NCBI RefSeq assembly: GCF_020525925.1
Contig: NZ_CP084876.1
Location: 4,836,001-4,900,000 of the forward strand
Length of the DNA: 64,000 nucleotides
DNA from: Klebsiella quasipneumoniae subsp. quasipneumoniae
GTDB lineage: Bacteria; Pseudomonadota; Gammaproteobacteria; Enterobacterales; Enterobacteriaceae
Reading direction: 5' to 3'
The notes under the pieces: generated by a model
Seen by the model: the letters and a program-made list of their open reading frames with translations, nothing else
Database searches by the model: none
What the model was told of the DNA's origin: nothing
Translations under genes and position numbers: made by a program
Shown: positions 1 through 9,962 of the stretch, piece after piece
Layout: the number at the start of each line of letters is the position of its first letter
Numbering within the stretch: the first letter of the stretch is position 1

Positions 1-171
1 AATTTTATGTTTAAAGTGAGTGTTATATCACTCATCTAACGCGAAATAGCTCACAAAAATACACCCATACGCGATGAATGCAAAACATAATTCCAATTAA
101 TTTTTAACTTAAGGATTTTACGCTATTTTTGTGGCTTCCCCCGCCGCCGGGGAAGAGGAAGCCTCTGCTGT
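1..171. other. Gene-free stretch downstream of fklB
   Basis: AT-rich sequence with no supportable ORF on either strand. In the E. coli order cycA lies beyond fklB, and none of its coding sequence is recognisable here. A GC-rich hairpin (CTTCCCC/GGGGAAG, about 130-156) sits just past the fklB stop codon. It may end or protect the fklB mRNA, but it has no clear U-run. Confidence 0.5.
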
Positions 172-792
172 TTAGATAATATCCAGCAGTTCAACTTCGA
201 AGATCAGAGTGCTGAACGGAGGAATCGACGCGCCAGCGCCGCGCTCGCCGTAGGCCAGGTTGTGCGGGATGGTCAGTTCCCATTTGGAACCTACCGGCAT
301 CAGGGTCAGCGCTTCAATCCAGCCGCCGATTACGCCGGTCACCGGGAACTCTGCCGGTTCGCCGCGGGCGACGGAGCTGTCGAAGACGGTGCCGTCGATC
401 AGTTTACCGGTGTAGTGCACGCGTACGCGGTCGGTACGGGCCGGGATCGGACCTTCGCCCTGGGTCAGCACGCGGAACTGCAGACCGGACTCGGTGCTGT
501 TCACACCCTCTTTCTCGCGGTTTTCATCAAGGTATTTCTGGCCGTCAGCGGCCATCGCCTGGAAACGCTCGCGACGCACGGCGTCGGCGCGCTCGTGGAT
601 TTCACGCAGCGCACGGTGGACGGCTTCTACCGGCACCTGCGGCTGGTTACCTTCCAGCGCATCGGCGATACCCGCCACCAACGCTTCCGGCAGCAGCCCC
701 TGCAGGCCGGATTCGCTCAGCTGTTGTCCAACCTGCAAGCCGATACCGTAACTTGCCTGCGCTTCGATAGTGTCAAAAGTTGGGGTTGCCAT
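172..792 (-). CDS. fklB: FKBP-type peptidyl-prolyl cis-trans isomerase FklB (FKBP22)
   Basis: Encodes 206 aa, the usual FklB length. It catalyses cis-trans isomerisation of prolyl bonds during protein folding. The N-terminal ~95 residues are helical, as in the dimerisation arm of FKBP22/Mip proteins. The C-terminal FKBP domain (about 110-206) carries [18 protein letters not shown] and the end motif [16 protein letters not shown]. No signal peptide is seen, so it should be cytoplasmic. It is divergent from ytfB, as in E. coli. The start is the first ATG with an AAGG-type SD (ggaacaaag). Confidence 0.95.
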   Translation of the reverse strand: MATPTFDTIEAQASYGIGLQVGQQLSESGLQGLLPEALVAGIADALEGNQPQVPVEAVHRALREIHERADAVRRERFQAMAADGQKYLDENREKEGVNSTESGLQFRVLTQGEGPIPARTDRVRVHYTGKLIDGTVFDSSVARGEPAEFPVTGVIGGWIEALTLMPVGSKWELTIPHNLAYGERGAGASIPPFSTLIFEVELLDII

Positions 793-1011
793 CTTTGTTC
801 CTTTTTTGGGTGATAAACATCAAGAGAAAAGCGTCCGGAAGCATAACAGCCATAGCGAAATGGGTAAAACTTTGTCGGCGGATGATGACAAATCTCAGCG
901 AAAAAGAAACAATAGGCGGCATCAGGTTAACTTCACTTTGTTCCGGTCATCAGGACGTTAGCCATCTATACTCATAGGCAGGATAAAAATATGCGGAGCA
1001 GGAGGAAAGCC

Positions 1012-1686
1012 ATGCCCGGGCGCTTTGAACTGACATCTACCCTGGCGAAAATCTGGCACGCCCCGGATCATTTTCGCCTCCTGGACCCACTGCCCCCGAT
1101 GCACCGCCGGGGAATTATCGCTGGCTTCCTGTTGGTGATTATCGGCATTCTGCTTCCCTCAGACGATAGCCAAAACCCGGCGTCCACCAGCCGTGAAGCA
1201 AACCTGAATCTGCAGTCGCAGTCCCAACCGCAAGCTGGCGGCAATCAGGCCGTTCCGCTGCCGCCGATCACCAATACGCCTACCGTGAGCGATGCCGACC
1301 AGATGGCGCCGGTCGCCCCGGAGCCGATTCAGGATGAGCAACCGGACCAGGCGCAAACGCAGCAGCCCGCCGCCTCCCAGCCCTATCAATCCTCATCGCA
1401 GCAGTCCGCGCCGGGCATTGAACAGCAATGGCGGACCTATCGCATCGAGTCAGGCAAAACCCTGGCCCAGCTGTTCCGCGATCATGGGCTGCCGGCCACC
1501 GACGTTTACGCCATGGCGCAGGTTGAAGGCGCAGGTAAACCATTAAGCACGTTGCAGAGCGGACAGACGGTGCAGATTCGGCAGAACGCCAACGGCGTGG
1601 TCACCGGGCTCACTATTGATACCGGCAACGGACAGCAGGTGCTGTTTACCCGCCAGTCGAACGGCAGCTTTGTGCGCGCGCGCTAG
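1012..1686 (+). CDS. ytfB: YtfB, OapA/LysM-like cell-division-associated membrane protein
   Basis: 224 aa from the ATG at 1012, which has a strong GGAGGAAAG SD; an in-frame ATG at 991 lacks one and would add seven residues not present in E. coli YtfB. One transmembrane segment (about residues 38-53) is followed by a long Gln/Pro/Ser-rich periplasmic linker (about 55-140). The C-terminal OapA/LysM-like domain (about 145-224) ends in IDTGNGQQVLFTRQ. E. coli YtfB binds glycans and localises to division sites. The linker differs in length from E. coli, which is normal for low-complexity linkers. Confidence 0.9.
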   Translation: MPGRFELTSTLAKIWHAPDHFRLLDPLPPMHRRGIIAGFLLVIIGILLPSDDSQNPASTSREANLNLQSQSQPQAGGNQAVPLPPITNTPTVSDADQMAPVAPEPIQDEQPDQAQTQQPAASQPYQSSSQQSAPGIEQQWRTYRIESGKTLAQLFRDHGLPATDVYAMAQVEGAGKPLSTLQSGQTVQIRQNANGVVTGLTIDTGNGQQVLFTRQSNGSFVRAR

Positions 1687-1734
1687 CAGCGAAGACGACA
1701 GCGAGCGTTACGCCGCCGCAAAATGAAAGGCGCT

Positions 1735-1764
1735 AAAAAGCAAAACGCCGGCACAAGGCCGGCG
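1735..1764 (-). terminator. Rho-independent terminator of the rpsF-priB-rpsR-rplI operon
   Basis: CGCCGGC/GCCGGCG 7-bp stem with a 5-nt loop, 31 nt past the rplI stop. On the minus strand it is followed by a U-rich run (gttttgcttttt). It also lies between the convergent ends of ytfB and rplI. Confidence 0.8.
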
Positions 1765-1794
1765 ATTTGTTGTTACCAGAACGTCAGAGGCCGA

Positions 1795-2256
<462 letters not shown>

Positions 2257-2285
2257 TCAAAGTCGTATTAATGGACCGTGACCGA

Positions 2286-2832
<547 letters not shown>

Positions 2833-2837
2833 CAGGA

Positions 2838-3251
<414 letters not shown>

Positions 3252-3272
3252 TTATTCAGCCTCCTGTCTGGG

Positions 3273-3318
3273 TCAGCCGCGGCCCATGGAGGCAAGGAAC
3301 GTGTTAAAGGGCGGCTGA
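3273..3318 (-). promoter_or_regulatory. Candidate S6:S18-binding leader hairpin of rpsF
   Basis: In the rpsF 5' leader the minus strand forms an 8-bp stem, TCAGCCGC paired with GCGGCTGA. It encloses about 30 nt that include CCUUGCCUCC and GGGCCG. rpsF leaders in many bacteria fold a stem with a CCG-containing bulge that mimics the 16S site of the S6:S18 complex. The stem is seen; the regulatory role is inferred. Confidence 0.55.
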
Positions 3319-3332
3319 AAAATTGACGCGTC

Positions 3333-3361
3333 ATTCTAATGGCGGCCCCCCAGGAACACAA
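3333..3361 (-). promoter_or_regulatory. Predicted sigma-70 promoter of the rpsF operon
   Basis: Minus strand: -35 TTGTGT (3356-3361) and -10 TAGAAT (3333-3338) separated by 17 bp. This gives a leader of about 90 nt that contains the 3273-3318 hairpin. The rest of the gap up to yjfY (3362-3574) holds a palindrome, AGCGCCA-AG-TGGCGCT near 3390, and no gene. Confidence 0.55.
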
Positions 3362-3574
3362 GCGCATTTGCACAAATAATTCGCACTAAGCGCCAAGTGG
3401 CGCTAAGTGGGTGATTTAAAATTAACCAGCAAAGGAAGCGGCATTTTTTTGAACAACTGCATCAGAAAAGGTCGCGATACGCCGTTCAATCAGCGATTAC
3501 ACTTAAATCAGAAACCCAATGACCACAGGAGAGCCCCGAGTCAGCGTCAGGACTGTCAGTCAGGAGCGTAGTAT

Positions 3575-3850
3575 ATGAAACTGAAAATCATCGCCATGAT
3601 GGCTGCGCTTTTCTTCAGCGCCAACGCGTTGGCAGCTATCCAAATCACCGAACGACAGGCCCGCAACATGGACGATGTGCAGAGCCTCGGCGTTATCTAT
3701 ATCAATCACAATATGGCCACTGAGCACGAGGCCGAACAGGTCCTTAGCCAGCTGAGCGATGCGCAGGGGGCGAAATATTTTCAGCCCATCCTGATGCACG
3801 AACCAGAAACCAACGGCCCGCTTCGCGCCAGCGCGGTGATTTACCGCTAA
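3575..3850 (+). CDS. yjfY: YjfY, periplasmic DUF1471 (BhsA/McbA-like) protein
   Basis: 91 aa with a clear signal peptide (MKLKIIAMMAALFFSANALA). The mature domain has the DUF1471 pattern: ARNMDDVQSLGVIYINHNMAT near its start and a terminal ASAVIYR. Family members are small stress-induced periplasmic proteins tied to biofilm and envelope stress; the exact role of YjfY is unknown. ATG at 3575 has AGGAG 8 nt upstream. It lies upstream of rpsF on the opposite strand, as in E. coli. A hairpin near 3864-3890 follows the stop. Confidence 0.88.
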   Translation: MKLKIIAMMAALFFSANALAAIQITERQARNMDDVQSLGVIYINHNMATEHEAEQVLSQLSDAQGAKYFQPILMHEPETNGPLRASAVIYR

Positions 3851-3999
3851 TGTCGGGCCCATTCTTCGCCTCTCCTCGCGAGGGGCGAAGCAAGGCCAGC
3901 GGCTAAACGCAATTGAGAATAATTTTATAAATCAACTTATCAGCGTCATCGCAACCTGATTTAATCAGCCACTCGCCATTTGATATTCAGGAGTGATTG

Positions 4000-5193
4000 A
4001 TGGTTCCGCGTTTCGCCACCTTAGGCCGCATCCCCAAAGGCGTTTGGGTACTCGGCGGCGTCAGCCTGCTGATGGATGTGTCGTCCGAGATGATCCACAG
4101 TCTCTTACCGCTGTTTATGGCCACCACCCTCGGCGCCAGCGTGATTATCATCGGTCTTATCGAGGGGCTGGCGGAAGCCACCGCCCTGATCCTGAAAATC
4201 TTCTCCGGCGCGATCAGCGACTACGTCGGTAAGCGCAAAGGGCTGGCGCTGCTGGGCTACGGCCTGGGCGCGCTCAGCAAGCCGCTGTTTGCCATCGCCC
4301 CGACCGCCGGCGTGGTGTTTAGCGCCCGCATGATCGACCGCGTAGGCAAAGGCATTCGCGGCGCGCCGCGCGACGCGCTGGTCGCCGACGTCACCCCACC
4401 GGAGATCCGCGGCGCCGCCTACGGGCTACGTCAGGCGCTGGATACCGTTGGCGCCTTTCTCGGCCCGCTGCTGGCGGTGCTGCTGATGTTTATCTGGGCC
4501 AACGATTTTCACGCTATATTCTGGGTGGCGGTTATTCCCGCCGTGCTCTCTATTCTCCTGCTGGGTTTTGGCCTGCAGGAGCCAAAATCCGCCATCGACC
4601 ATCAACGCAGTAATCCGCTGAAGCGCGAAAATCTGCAAAAGCTCTCCGCCGCCTACTGGTGGGTGGTCGCCATCGGCAGCATCTTCACCCTCGCCCGCTT
4701 CAGCGAAGCCTTTCTGGTGCTGCGCGCCCAGCAGATGGAGATCCCGCTGTTTACCATTCCGCTGGTAATGGTGGCGATGAACCTGGTCTACAGCGTTACG
4801 GCCTACCCGTTCGGCAAGCTCTCTGACAGCATGAGCCACAGCAAACTGCTGCAGTGGGGACTGCTGGTGCTGATCCTCGCCGATATCGTGCTGGCCCTCA
4901 GCGCCCACTGGAGCACGCTGCTGGTCGGGGTCGCGCTGTGGGGAATTCATATGGGGATGACCCAGGGGCTGCTGGCGGCGATGGTCGCCCATACGGCGCC
5001 GCCGGCGCTACGCGGCACGGCGTTCGGTATGTTCAACCTGATGAGCGGCCTGGCGCTGTTGCTGGCCAGTACCGGCGCAGGCGTGCTGTGGGAAACCTTC
5101 GGCGCCGCTTCGACGTTTTACGCTGGCGCGATAATTTGCGTGGTCACGCTCATCGGCATGCGCGCTATGCCGTCGGCTTATCGTCAGGGCTAA
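4000..5193 (+). CDS. MFS transporter, substrate unknown
   Basis: 397 aa with about 12 hydrophobic segments, in two halves split by a polar loop around residues 200-215. MFS motif A appears as SGAISDYVGKRKG after TM2, and RMIDRVGKGIRGAPRDALVAD follows TM4. An acidic pair (D24, E28 in LLMDVSSEM) lies in TM1. ATG at 4000 has AGGAG 6 nt upstream; a TTG at 3997 is in frame but less likely. E. coli has no gene here between yjfY and ulaF, so it is accessory. It could be a drug or metabolite exporter; I do not recognise a specific subfamily. Confidence 0.8.
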   Translation: MVPRFATLGRIPKGVWVLGGVSLLMDVSSEMIHSLLPLFMATTLGASVIIIGLIEGLAEATALILKIFSGAISDYVGKRKGLALLGYGLGALSKPLFAIAPTAGVVFSARMIDRVGKGIRGAPRDALVADVTPPEIRGAAYGLRQALDTVGAFLGPLLAVLLMFIWANDFHAIFWVAVIPAVLSILLLGFGLQEPKSAIDHQRSNPLKRENLQKLSAAYWWVVAIGSIFTLARFSEAFLVLRAQQMEIPLFTIPLVMVAMNLVYSVTAYPFGKLSDSMSHSKLLQWGLLVLILADIVLALSAHWSTLLVGVALWGIHMGMTQGLLAAMVAHTAPPALRGTAFGMFNLMSGLALLLASTGAGVLWETFGAASTFYAGAIICVVTLIGMRAMPSAYRQG

Positions 5194-5248
5194 AAACGGC
5201 TCCGGGGCCAGACCAGTTGCTTTACCGTGACGGTGAAAGCCCCGGAGC
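5193..5248 (-). terminator. Hairpin terminator between the MFS gene and the ulaF remnant
   Basis: Perfect 10-bp stem GCTCCGGGGC (5199-5208) / GCCCCGGAGC (5239-5248) with a 30-nt loop that itself holds a small hairpin. Read on the minus strand it is followed by GTTTTTAG, so it suits the end of the ula operon. It may also terminate the MFS mRNA. Confidence 0.7.
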
Positions 5249-5255
5249 GCGTCGT

Positions 5256-5735
5256 TTACTTCTGCCCGTAGTAGGCGTTCGGCCCGTGTTTACGCAGAAA
5301 ATGTTTTTCCATCAGCCAGCTGTCAATCGGCTGCAGCCGCGGATTAATGCCGCGGGCAATCCACGCCATGCGCGCCACCTCTTCCATCACCACCGCGTTG
5401 TGCACCCCCTCGTGGGCGTCTTTCCCCCAGGAGAACGGCCCGTGCTGATAGACGACGATCCCCGGCGTATGCAACGGGTTTGCCTCGCCCAGCGTTTCGA
5501 TAATCACCTTTCCGGTGTTCAGCTCGTAGGCCTCATCCACCTCCTGCGCGCTAAGCGCCCGGGTGCAAGGGATATCGCCGAAAAAGTAGTCCGCATGGGT
5601 GGTGCCGAGCGCCGGGACCGCCAGCCCCGCCTGTGCCCAGGCGGTAGCGTGCGTCGAATGGGTATGCACTACCCCGCCAAGGCCGGGATAACGGCGATAG
5701 AGCGCCAGATGGGTAGCGGTATCAGAGGAGGGACG
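5256..5735 (-). pseudogene. ulaF: 5'-truncated ulaF (L-ribulose-5-phosphate 4-epimerase) remnant
   Basis: UlaF is about 228 aa and performs the last step of L-ascorbate catabolism. Here only the C-terminal ~159 residues are recognisable. They run from [17 protein letters not shown] through [12 protein letters not shown] (metal-binding His residues) to [10 protein letters not shown] at the normal C terminus. A TGA codon (5736-5738) directly precedes the homology, and the yjfP stop lies 13 nt beyond. The N-terminal ~70 residues are absent, and so are the ulaR, G, A, B, C, D and E genes that lie in this interval in E. coli. An internal ATG could give 137 aa, but it lacks part of the active site. 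Confidence 0.85.
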
Positions 5736-5751
5736 TCAGCGTGATCCGCGT

Positions 5752-6468
5752 TTAAAGATGCTGCTGGAAAAAGGCGACCGTCGTGGCCAGCGCCTCCGGG
5801 GTGATGCGATGGCGGACGCCTTTCTGCCAGACGCAGGTCAGCCTGGCGGCAAGATCGCTCTGCCTGAGCGCCTGCTCAAGCCGGAAGGTCTCTGCCGGCG
5901 GCACCACGTCGTCGGCATCGCCATGCCAGAGCAGCAGCGGCCGCCGGGCGAGCGACGCCAGCTGATGACTGACATCCCACTCGCTGAGGCTGTCGCCATC
6001 AAAGCCAGGCGAGGGAAACAGGGTTTGCGACAGCGAACGAAAATAACCCGACCCCATCAGGCAGGCGACGCTGTTCAGCTCGGGATGATGCGTCATGATA
6101 CCCAGAGCCGTCATTCCCCCCATCGACGCCCCCGCCACCGCCAGTCGCTCTCCTTCCAGCCAGCCTTCGGCGATAATCGCCTCGCGCAGCGCGGGAAACT
6201 CTCTGAAATTCTGCTGCAGGATCGGCCAGAAGCGCTGCATCCGCCCGGTCTCATCACCGTGATAGCGCGCGCCATGCTCCGGCGCGTCCGGCATAATCAC
6301 CCGGAAACCCGCCTGGGCCAGCGCCACTGCAAAGTAGCTGTAAACCAGTTTTGACGAGGTAAAGCCATGATAAAAGACGATACAGGGCAGTGGCTTATCC
6401 AGACTCTCCTGCGGGCAGGCATGCAAAATTTCGCCACCGCCGAGGTTGCGCATTTCGAGTGCAATCAT
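5752..6468 (-). CDS. yjfP: YjfP, alpha/beta-hydrolase esterase
   Basis: 238 aa, slightly shorter than E. coli YjfP (249). Alpha/beta-hydrolase fold: HGFTSS forms the oxyanion region (about 34-39) and GASMGG the nucleophile elbow with Ser115. The acid probably lies in HGDADDVVP and the catalytic His in GVRHRITPEAL. E. coli YjfP has carboxylesterase activity on short acyl esters; the natural substrate is unknown. No signal peptide, so it is cytoplasmic. The 3' end abuts the ulaF remnant. Confidence 0.9.
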   Translation of the reverse strand: MIALEMRNLGGGEILHACPQESLDKPLPCIVFYHGFTSSKLVYSYFAVALAQAGFRVIMPDAPEHGARYHGDETGRMQRFWPILQQNFREFPALREAIIAEGWLEGERLAVAGASMGGMTALGIMTHHPELNSVACLMGSGYFRSLSQTLFPSPGFDGDSLSEWDVSHQLASLARRPLLLWHGDADDVVPPAETFRLEQALRQSDLAARLTCVWQKGVRHRITPEALATTVAFFQQHL

Positions 6469-6677
6469 TTATCGTCTCCCTTCTCTATTGTGGTTAGGCA
6501 GCATGGGAAAATGCATTCACCAGGCAACCCCGTTTGCTACGATTCATAATGTTGAGAACCCGGTTACGCTTTCACAACATTTTCATTCGAAAATCGCGTC
6601 AGAGATAACAGTTCGGGAACATTCCCCGGAAATCCTGTTAAGGCTACCACTACACTATCACTATCAGGAAACGAGAT

Positions 6678-6986
6678 ATGGTTATGCGCAGGTTTTGTCC
6701 GTGGTTACTGGCTATCGTCCTCAGCGGGTGTAGCGCTCTGCAGGGAACGCCGGAAGCCCCGCCGCCCGCCACCGACCATCCGCAGGAGATCCAGCGCAAC
6801 CAGACGGCTGGCCTGCAGAAAATGGCCACGGTGAGCGTACTGATGTACGGTTCGCCGATGGATGTCGAAGCGGCGCTGAAGGCCAAAGCAGAAGCGGCCA
6901 AAGCCGATTACTACGTCATCATCATGATCGATGACACCATGGTACCCGGCCAGTGGTATTCGCAGGCGATCCTCTATCGTCGATGA
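6678..6986 (+). CDS. bsmA: BsmA (YjfO), biofilm/peroxide-stress lipoprotein
   Basis: 102 aa. The N terminus is a lipoprotein signal with lipobox LSGC (Cys18). The DUF1471 domain runs from about 45 to 102 and ends YSQAILYRR. E. coli BsmA affects biofilm formation and peroxide resistance. ATG at 6678 has AGGAA about 7 nt upstream; an in-frame ATG at 6684 is an alternative. Divergent from yjfP, as in E. coli, and followed by its paralogue yjfN. Confidence 0.9.
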   Translation: MVMRRFCPWLLAIVLSGCSALQGTPEAPPPATDHPQEIQRNQTAGLQKMATVSVLMYGSPMDVEAALKAKAEAAKADYYVIIMIDDTMVPGQWYSQAILYRR

Positions 6987-7123
6987 CGAGGCGGCGTCTT
7001 TAAATCTGCTTTACACAGCTTTGCGTCCATTCACGTTCTCCTGTGCATAATAACGTTCGGCCAGCCACCTGGCAGGACGTTAGCAACGGACTGCCCTTGG
7101 GACTACGTGAAATGGAGCTGACG

Positions 7124-7399
7124 ATGAAACGATCTTTTACCCTATCCAGCCTGCTGTTAACCACTGCGACGGCCAACACCTCCGCGCAGTCAGCCGAATT
7201 CGCCAGCGCGGATTGCGTCACCGGCCTGAATGAAATCGGTCTGATCTCCGTCGCTAATCTTTCCGGCAGCCAACAGGATGTGGAGCACGCCATTGCCCGC
7301 AAAGCGGACGAGCAAGGCGCCTCCTGGTATCGCATTATTCAGATGTACGAGGAACAACAGCCGGACAGCTGGCGCGTGCAGGCCATTCTCTACGCCTGA
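7124..7399 (+). CDS. yjfN: YjfN, periplasmic DUF1471 protein
   Basis: 91 aa from ATG 7124, which has GGAG 6 nt upstream; an upstream in-frame ATG (7112) is less well placed. A signal peptide (MKRSFTLSSLLLTTATANTSAQS) precedes a DUF1471 domain ending WRVQAILYA. E. coli YjfN has been reported to stimulate the DegP periplasmic protease. The last 10 nt overlap the 3' end of aidB, which is convergent. Third DUF1471 member within 4 kb. Confidence 0.87.
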   Translation: MKRSFTLSSLLLTTATANTSAQSAEFASADCVTGLNEIGLISVANLSGSQQDVEHAIARKADEQGASWYRIIQMYEEQQPDSWRVQAILYA

Positions 7400-9027
7400 G
7401 GCGCCTGACGCCCCCGCCCCATGGCCCGCAGCAGCAGGTCGTCGAGGGTCGGCGCGTCAAGACGTATGCCGCCGCGCGTGTCGAGCATCATCCGGCACCA
7501 GGCTTCGGCCAGCGGCGGCGAAGCGAAACGCAGCATCTGCGCTCCCGCCCCCAGACGATAGACCAGCCGGGCAATCTCTCTGCCCTGCTCTTCGGCGGGT
7601 CGTTTCAGCAATTGCTGCAGCTGACGCCATGCGCGGTCGAGATGGCGGTTCTGTCCTTTCACCTCCGCACACTCCGCGGCCAGCAGCTCCATCGCCGCCG
7701 GCTGCTTGCTCAGCACCCGCATCACATCGAGGCACATAATATTGCCGGAGCCTTCCCAGATGCTGTTGACCGGCATCTCGCGATACAACCGCGGCAGCTC
7801 ACTCTCCTCGCAATAGCCGATCCCTCCCAGGACTTCCATCGCCTCAGCGACGAACGGGATGCCTGCCTTGCAGATGGCAAACTTGGCCGCAGGCGTAAAC
7901 AGACGCGCCCAGGCGCTTTCCCGGGCATCATCCCGACGGTCCCAGGCCCGCGCCAGACGAAACAGGAACGCGGTTTGTCCTTCAAGACGGAGCGCCATTT
8001 GCCCCAGCAGCTGGCGCATCATCGGTTGATCGACCAGATTTTTACCGAACGCCTGGCGCTGTAACGCATGATACAGCGCCACCGAGAAGGCCCGGCGCAT
8101 CAGGGCATGGCTACCCAGCGCGCAGTCAAAGCGGGTCAGGCCGCCCATCCTGAGGATCTGCCGCACGCCGTCGCCCTCGTCGCCCACCAGCCAGCCGCAG
8201 GCGTCATAAAACTCCACTTCGCTACTGGCGTTGGAGCGGTTGCCGAGCTTTTCTTTTAAGCGCTCCAGCCGCACGCCGTTGCGCTGTCCGTCGGGCAGCA
8301 GGCGCGGCACAAAGAAGCACGACAGACCCGCAGGCGCCTGGGCCAGCACCAGGTGGGCATCGCTCTGCGGCACCGAGAAGAACCATTTGTGTCCCACCAG
8401 CCGGTAAAACCCTTCCGCCGTTTTCTCCGCGCGGGTGGTATTGCTCAGCACATCGGAGCCCCCTTGCTTCTCGGTCATCCCCATGCCAATCAGCAGGCCG
8501 CGCTTCTGGCCGCCCGGCGCGAGGTGGGGATCGTAACGGTCGCTCAGCAGCGGCGACAGCCAGTCGCCAAAAGGCGCAGGCAGGGCGTGCTGCAGCAGAG
8601 GCGTCGCGGCGAAGGTCATGGTAATCGGGCACAGCGTTCCGGCCTCTACCTGGGCGTGGAGCAGAAAGCGAGCGGCGCGCGCGACAAACGCGCCTTCACG
8701 GGCCTCCTCCTGCCAGGCGAGATTATGCACCCGGTTCGCGCACAGCCCCTGCATCAGCAGGTGCCAGGCGGGGTGGAAGCGAACGTCGTCCAGTCGGGCG
8801 CCGGTGGCGTCATAGCGCAGCAGCTCCGGCGGGTTGCTGTTGGCCAGGCGTCCCAGCTCCAGCGATTCTGCGGTCCCCAGCTGCTGGCCAATGCTGGCGA
8901 GCAGATCGCCATCCCAGCCGGCGCCTTCACGGACCACCGCTTCACGCAGGGCGGTATCAGACAGGAACAGATTGCTGTTATTCAGCGGGGTCGGTTGATT
9001 AAAAACGGTGTGCGTTTGCCAGTGCAT
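7390..9027 (-). CDS. aidB: AidB, DNA-binding acyl-CoA-dehydrogenase-like flavoprotein
   Basis: 545 aa from ATG 9027 (MHWQTHTVFNQP), which has GGAGGGAG upstream; upstream in-frame ATGs at 9045 and 9042 lack an SD. Acyl-CoA-dehydrogenase fold: MGMTEKQGGSDV in the FAD-binding middle domain and EVLGGIGYCEESELPRLYREMPV in the C-terminal helical domain. AidB belongs to the Ada adaptive response to alkylation and is thought to protect DNA near certain promoters. The C-terminal ~100 residues form the DNA-binding region in E. coli AidB. Confidence 0.95.
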   Translation of the reverse strand: MHWQTHTVFNQPTPLNNSNLFLSDTALREAVVREGAGWDGDLLASIGQQLGTAESLELGRLANSNPPELLRYDATGARLDDVRFHPAWHLLMQGLCANRVHNLAWQEEAREGAFVARAARFLLHAQVEAGTLCPITMTFAATPLLQHALPAPFGDWLSPLLSDRYDPHLAPGGQKRGLLIGMGMTEKQGGSDVLSNTTRAEKTAEGFYRLVGHKWFFSVPQSDAHLVLAQAPAGLSCFFVPRLLPDGQRNGVRLERLKEKLGNRSNASSEVEFYDACGWLVGDEGDGVRQILRMGGLTRFDCALGSHALMRRAFSVALYHALQRQAFGKNLVDQPMMRQLLGQMALRLEGQTAFLFRLARAWDRRDDARESAWARLFTPAAKFAICKAGIPFVAEAMEVLGGIGYCEESELPRLYREMPVNSIWEGSGNIMCLDVMRVLSKQPAAMELLAAECAEVKGQNRHLDRAWRQLQQLLKRPAEEQGREIARLVYRLGAGAQMLRFASPPLAEAWCRMMLDTRGGIRLDAPTLDDLLLRAMGRGRQAPQA

Positions 9028-9104
9028 CGTGTCTCCCTCCATCAATGGCGATAACCATAAGTATGGTTATCCAGGGAGATACTCGCCCGCGAGAGCGGTC
9101 ACAA

Positions 9105-9130
9105 AAAAGCCATCCCGGAGGATGGCTTTT
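9105..9130 (-). terminator. Intrinsic terminator downstream of rlmB
   Basis: Perfect 11-bp stem AAAAGCCATCC / GGATGGCTTTT around a CGGA tetraloop, ending in U-runs in either direction. It is 22 nt past the rlmB stop on the minus strand. Confidence 0.9.
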
Positions 9131-9151
9131 CAGTTCCGTCAGCGGATCAGC

Positions 9152-9883
9152 TTAGCTGCGCTGGCGTACCGCCTCAAACAGGCAGATGCCAGTGGCCACC
9201 GAGACGTTCAGCGAGGAGACACTGCCCGCCATCGGGATACTGATCAGCTCATCACAGTGCTCGCGGGTCAGGCGGCGCATACCTTCGCCTTCCGCGCCCA
9301 TCACCAGCGCCATCGGCCCGGTCATTTTGCTCTGGAACAGCGTATGGTCGGCTTCACCTGCGGTTCCGACGATCCAGACGTTCTCCTCCTGCAGCAGGCG
9401 CATGGTGCGCGCCAGGTTGGTGACGCGGATCAGCGGGACGTTCTCCGCCGCGCCGCAGGCCACTTTCTTCGCCGTCGCATTCAGCTGCGCGGAACGATCT
9501 TTCGGCACAATCACCGCGTGCACGCCGGCAGCATCGGCGCTGCGCAGGCAGGCGCCGAGGTTATGCGGATCGGTCACGCCGTCAAGGATCAACAGGAACG
9601 GCTGATCGAGCTGCGCCAGCAGATCCGGCAGATCGTTCTCCTGATACTGACGCCCCGGCTTCACACGGGCAATGATCCCCTGGTGTACCGCGCCTTCGCT
9701 CTTCTCATCGAGGAACTGGCGGTTGGCCAGCTGAATCACCACGCCCTGCGCTTCCAGCGCGTGGATCAGCGGCAGCAGGCGCTTATCCTCACGGCCTTTC
9801 AGAATATAAACTTCCTGAAAACGCTCAGGTGCGCGCTCCAGCAGTGCCTGCACCGCATGGATGCCGTAAATCATTTCACTCAT
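9152..9883 (-). CDS. rlmB: 23S rRNA (Gm2251) 2'-O-methyltransferase RlmB
   Basis: 243 aa, full length. N-terminal RNA-binding domain (about 1-75) and a C-terminal SPOUT domain. All three SpoU motifs are present: [13 protein letters not shown] (about 147-159), [11 protein letters not shown], and [22 protein letters not shown], which forms part of the AdoMet-binding knot. It methylates G2251 in the peptidyl-transferase P loop. It follows rnr by 79 nt and is probably cotranscribed with nsrR and rnr. Confidence 0.97.
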   Translation of the reverse strand: MSEMIYGIHAVQALLERAPERFQEVYILKGREDKRLLPLIHALEAQGVVIQLANRQFLDEKSEGAVHQGIIARVKPGRQYQENDLPDLLAQLDQPFLLILDGVTDPHNLGACLRSADAAGVHAVIVPKDRSAQLNATAKKVACGAAENVPLIRVTNLARTMRLLQEENVWIVGTAGEADHTLFQSKMTGPMALVMGAEGEGMRRLTREHCDELISIPMAGSVSSLNVSVATGICLFEAVRQRS

Positions 9884-9962
9884 TGATGTACTCGTTTTAG
9901 GTTCTGTAATCCGCCCTTAACCCCGTTCTGCGTCAGCAGACTTCAGAGTGAAGGGTGGTCAA

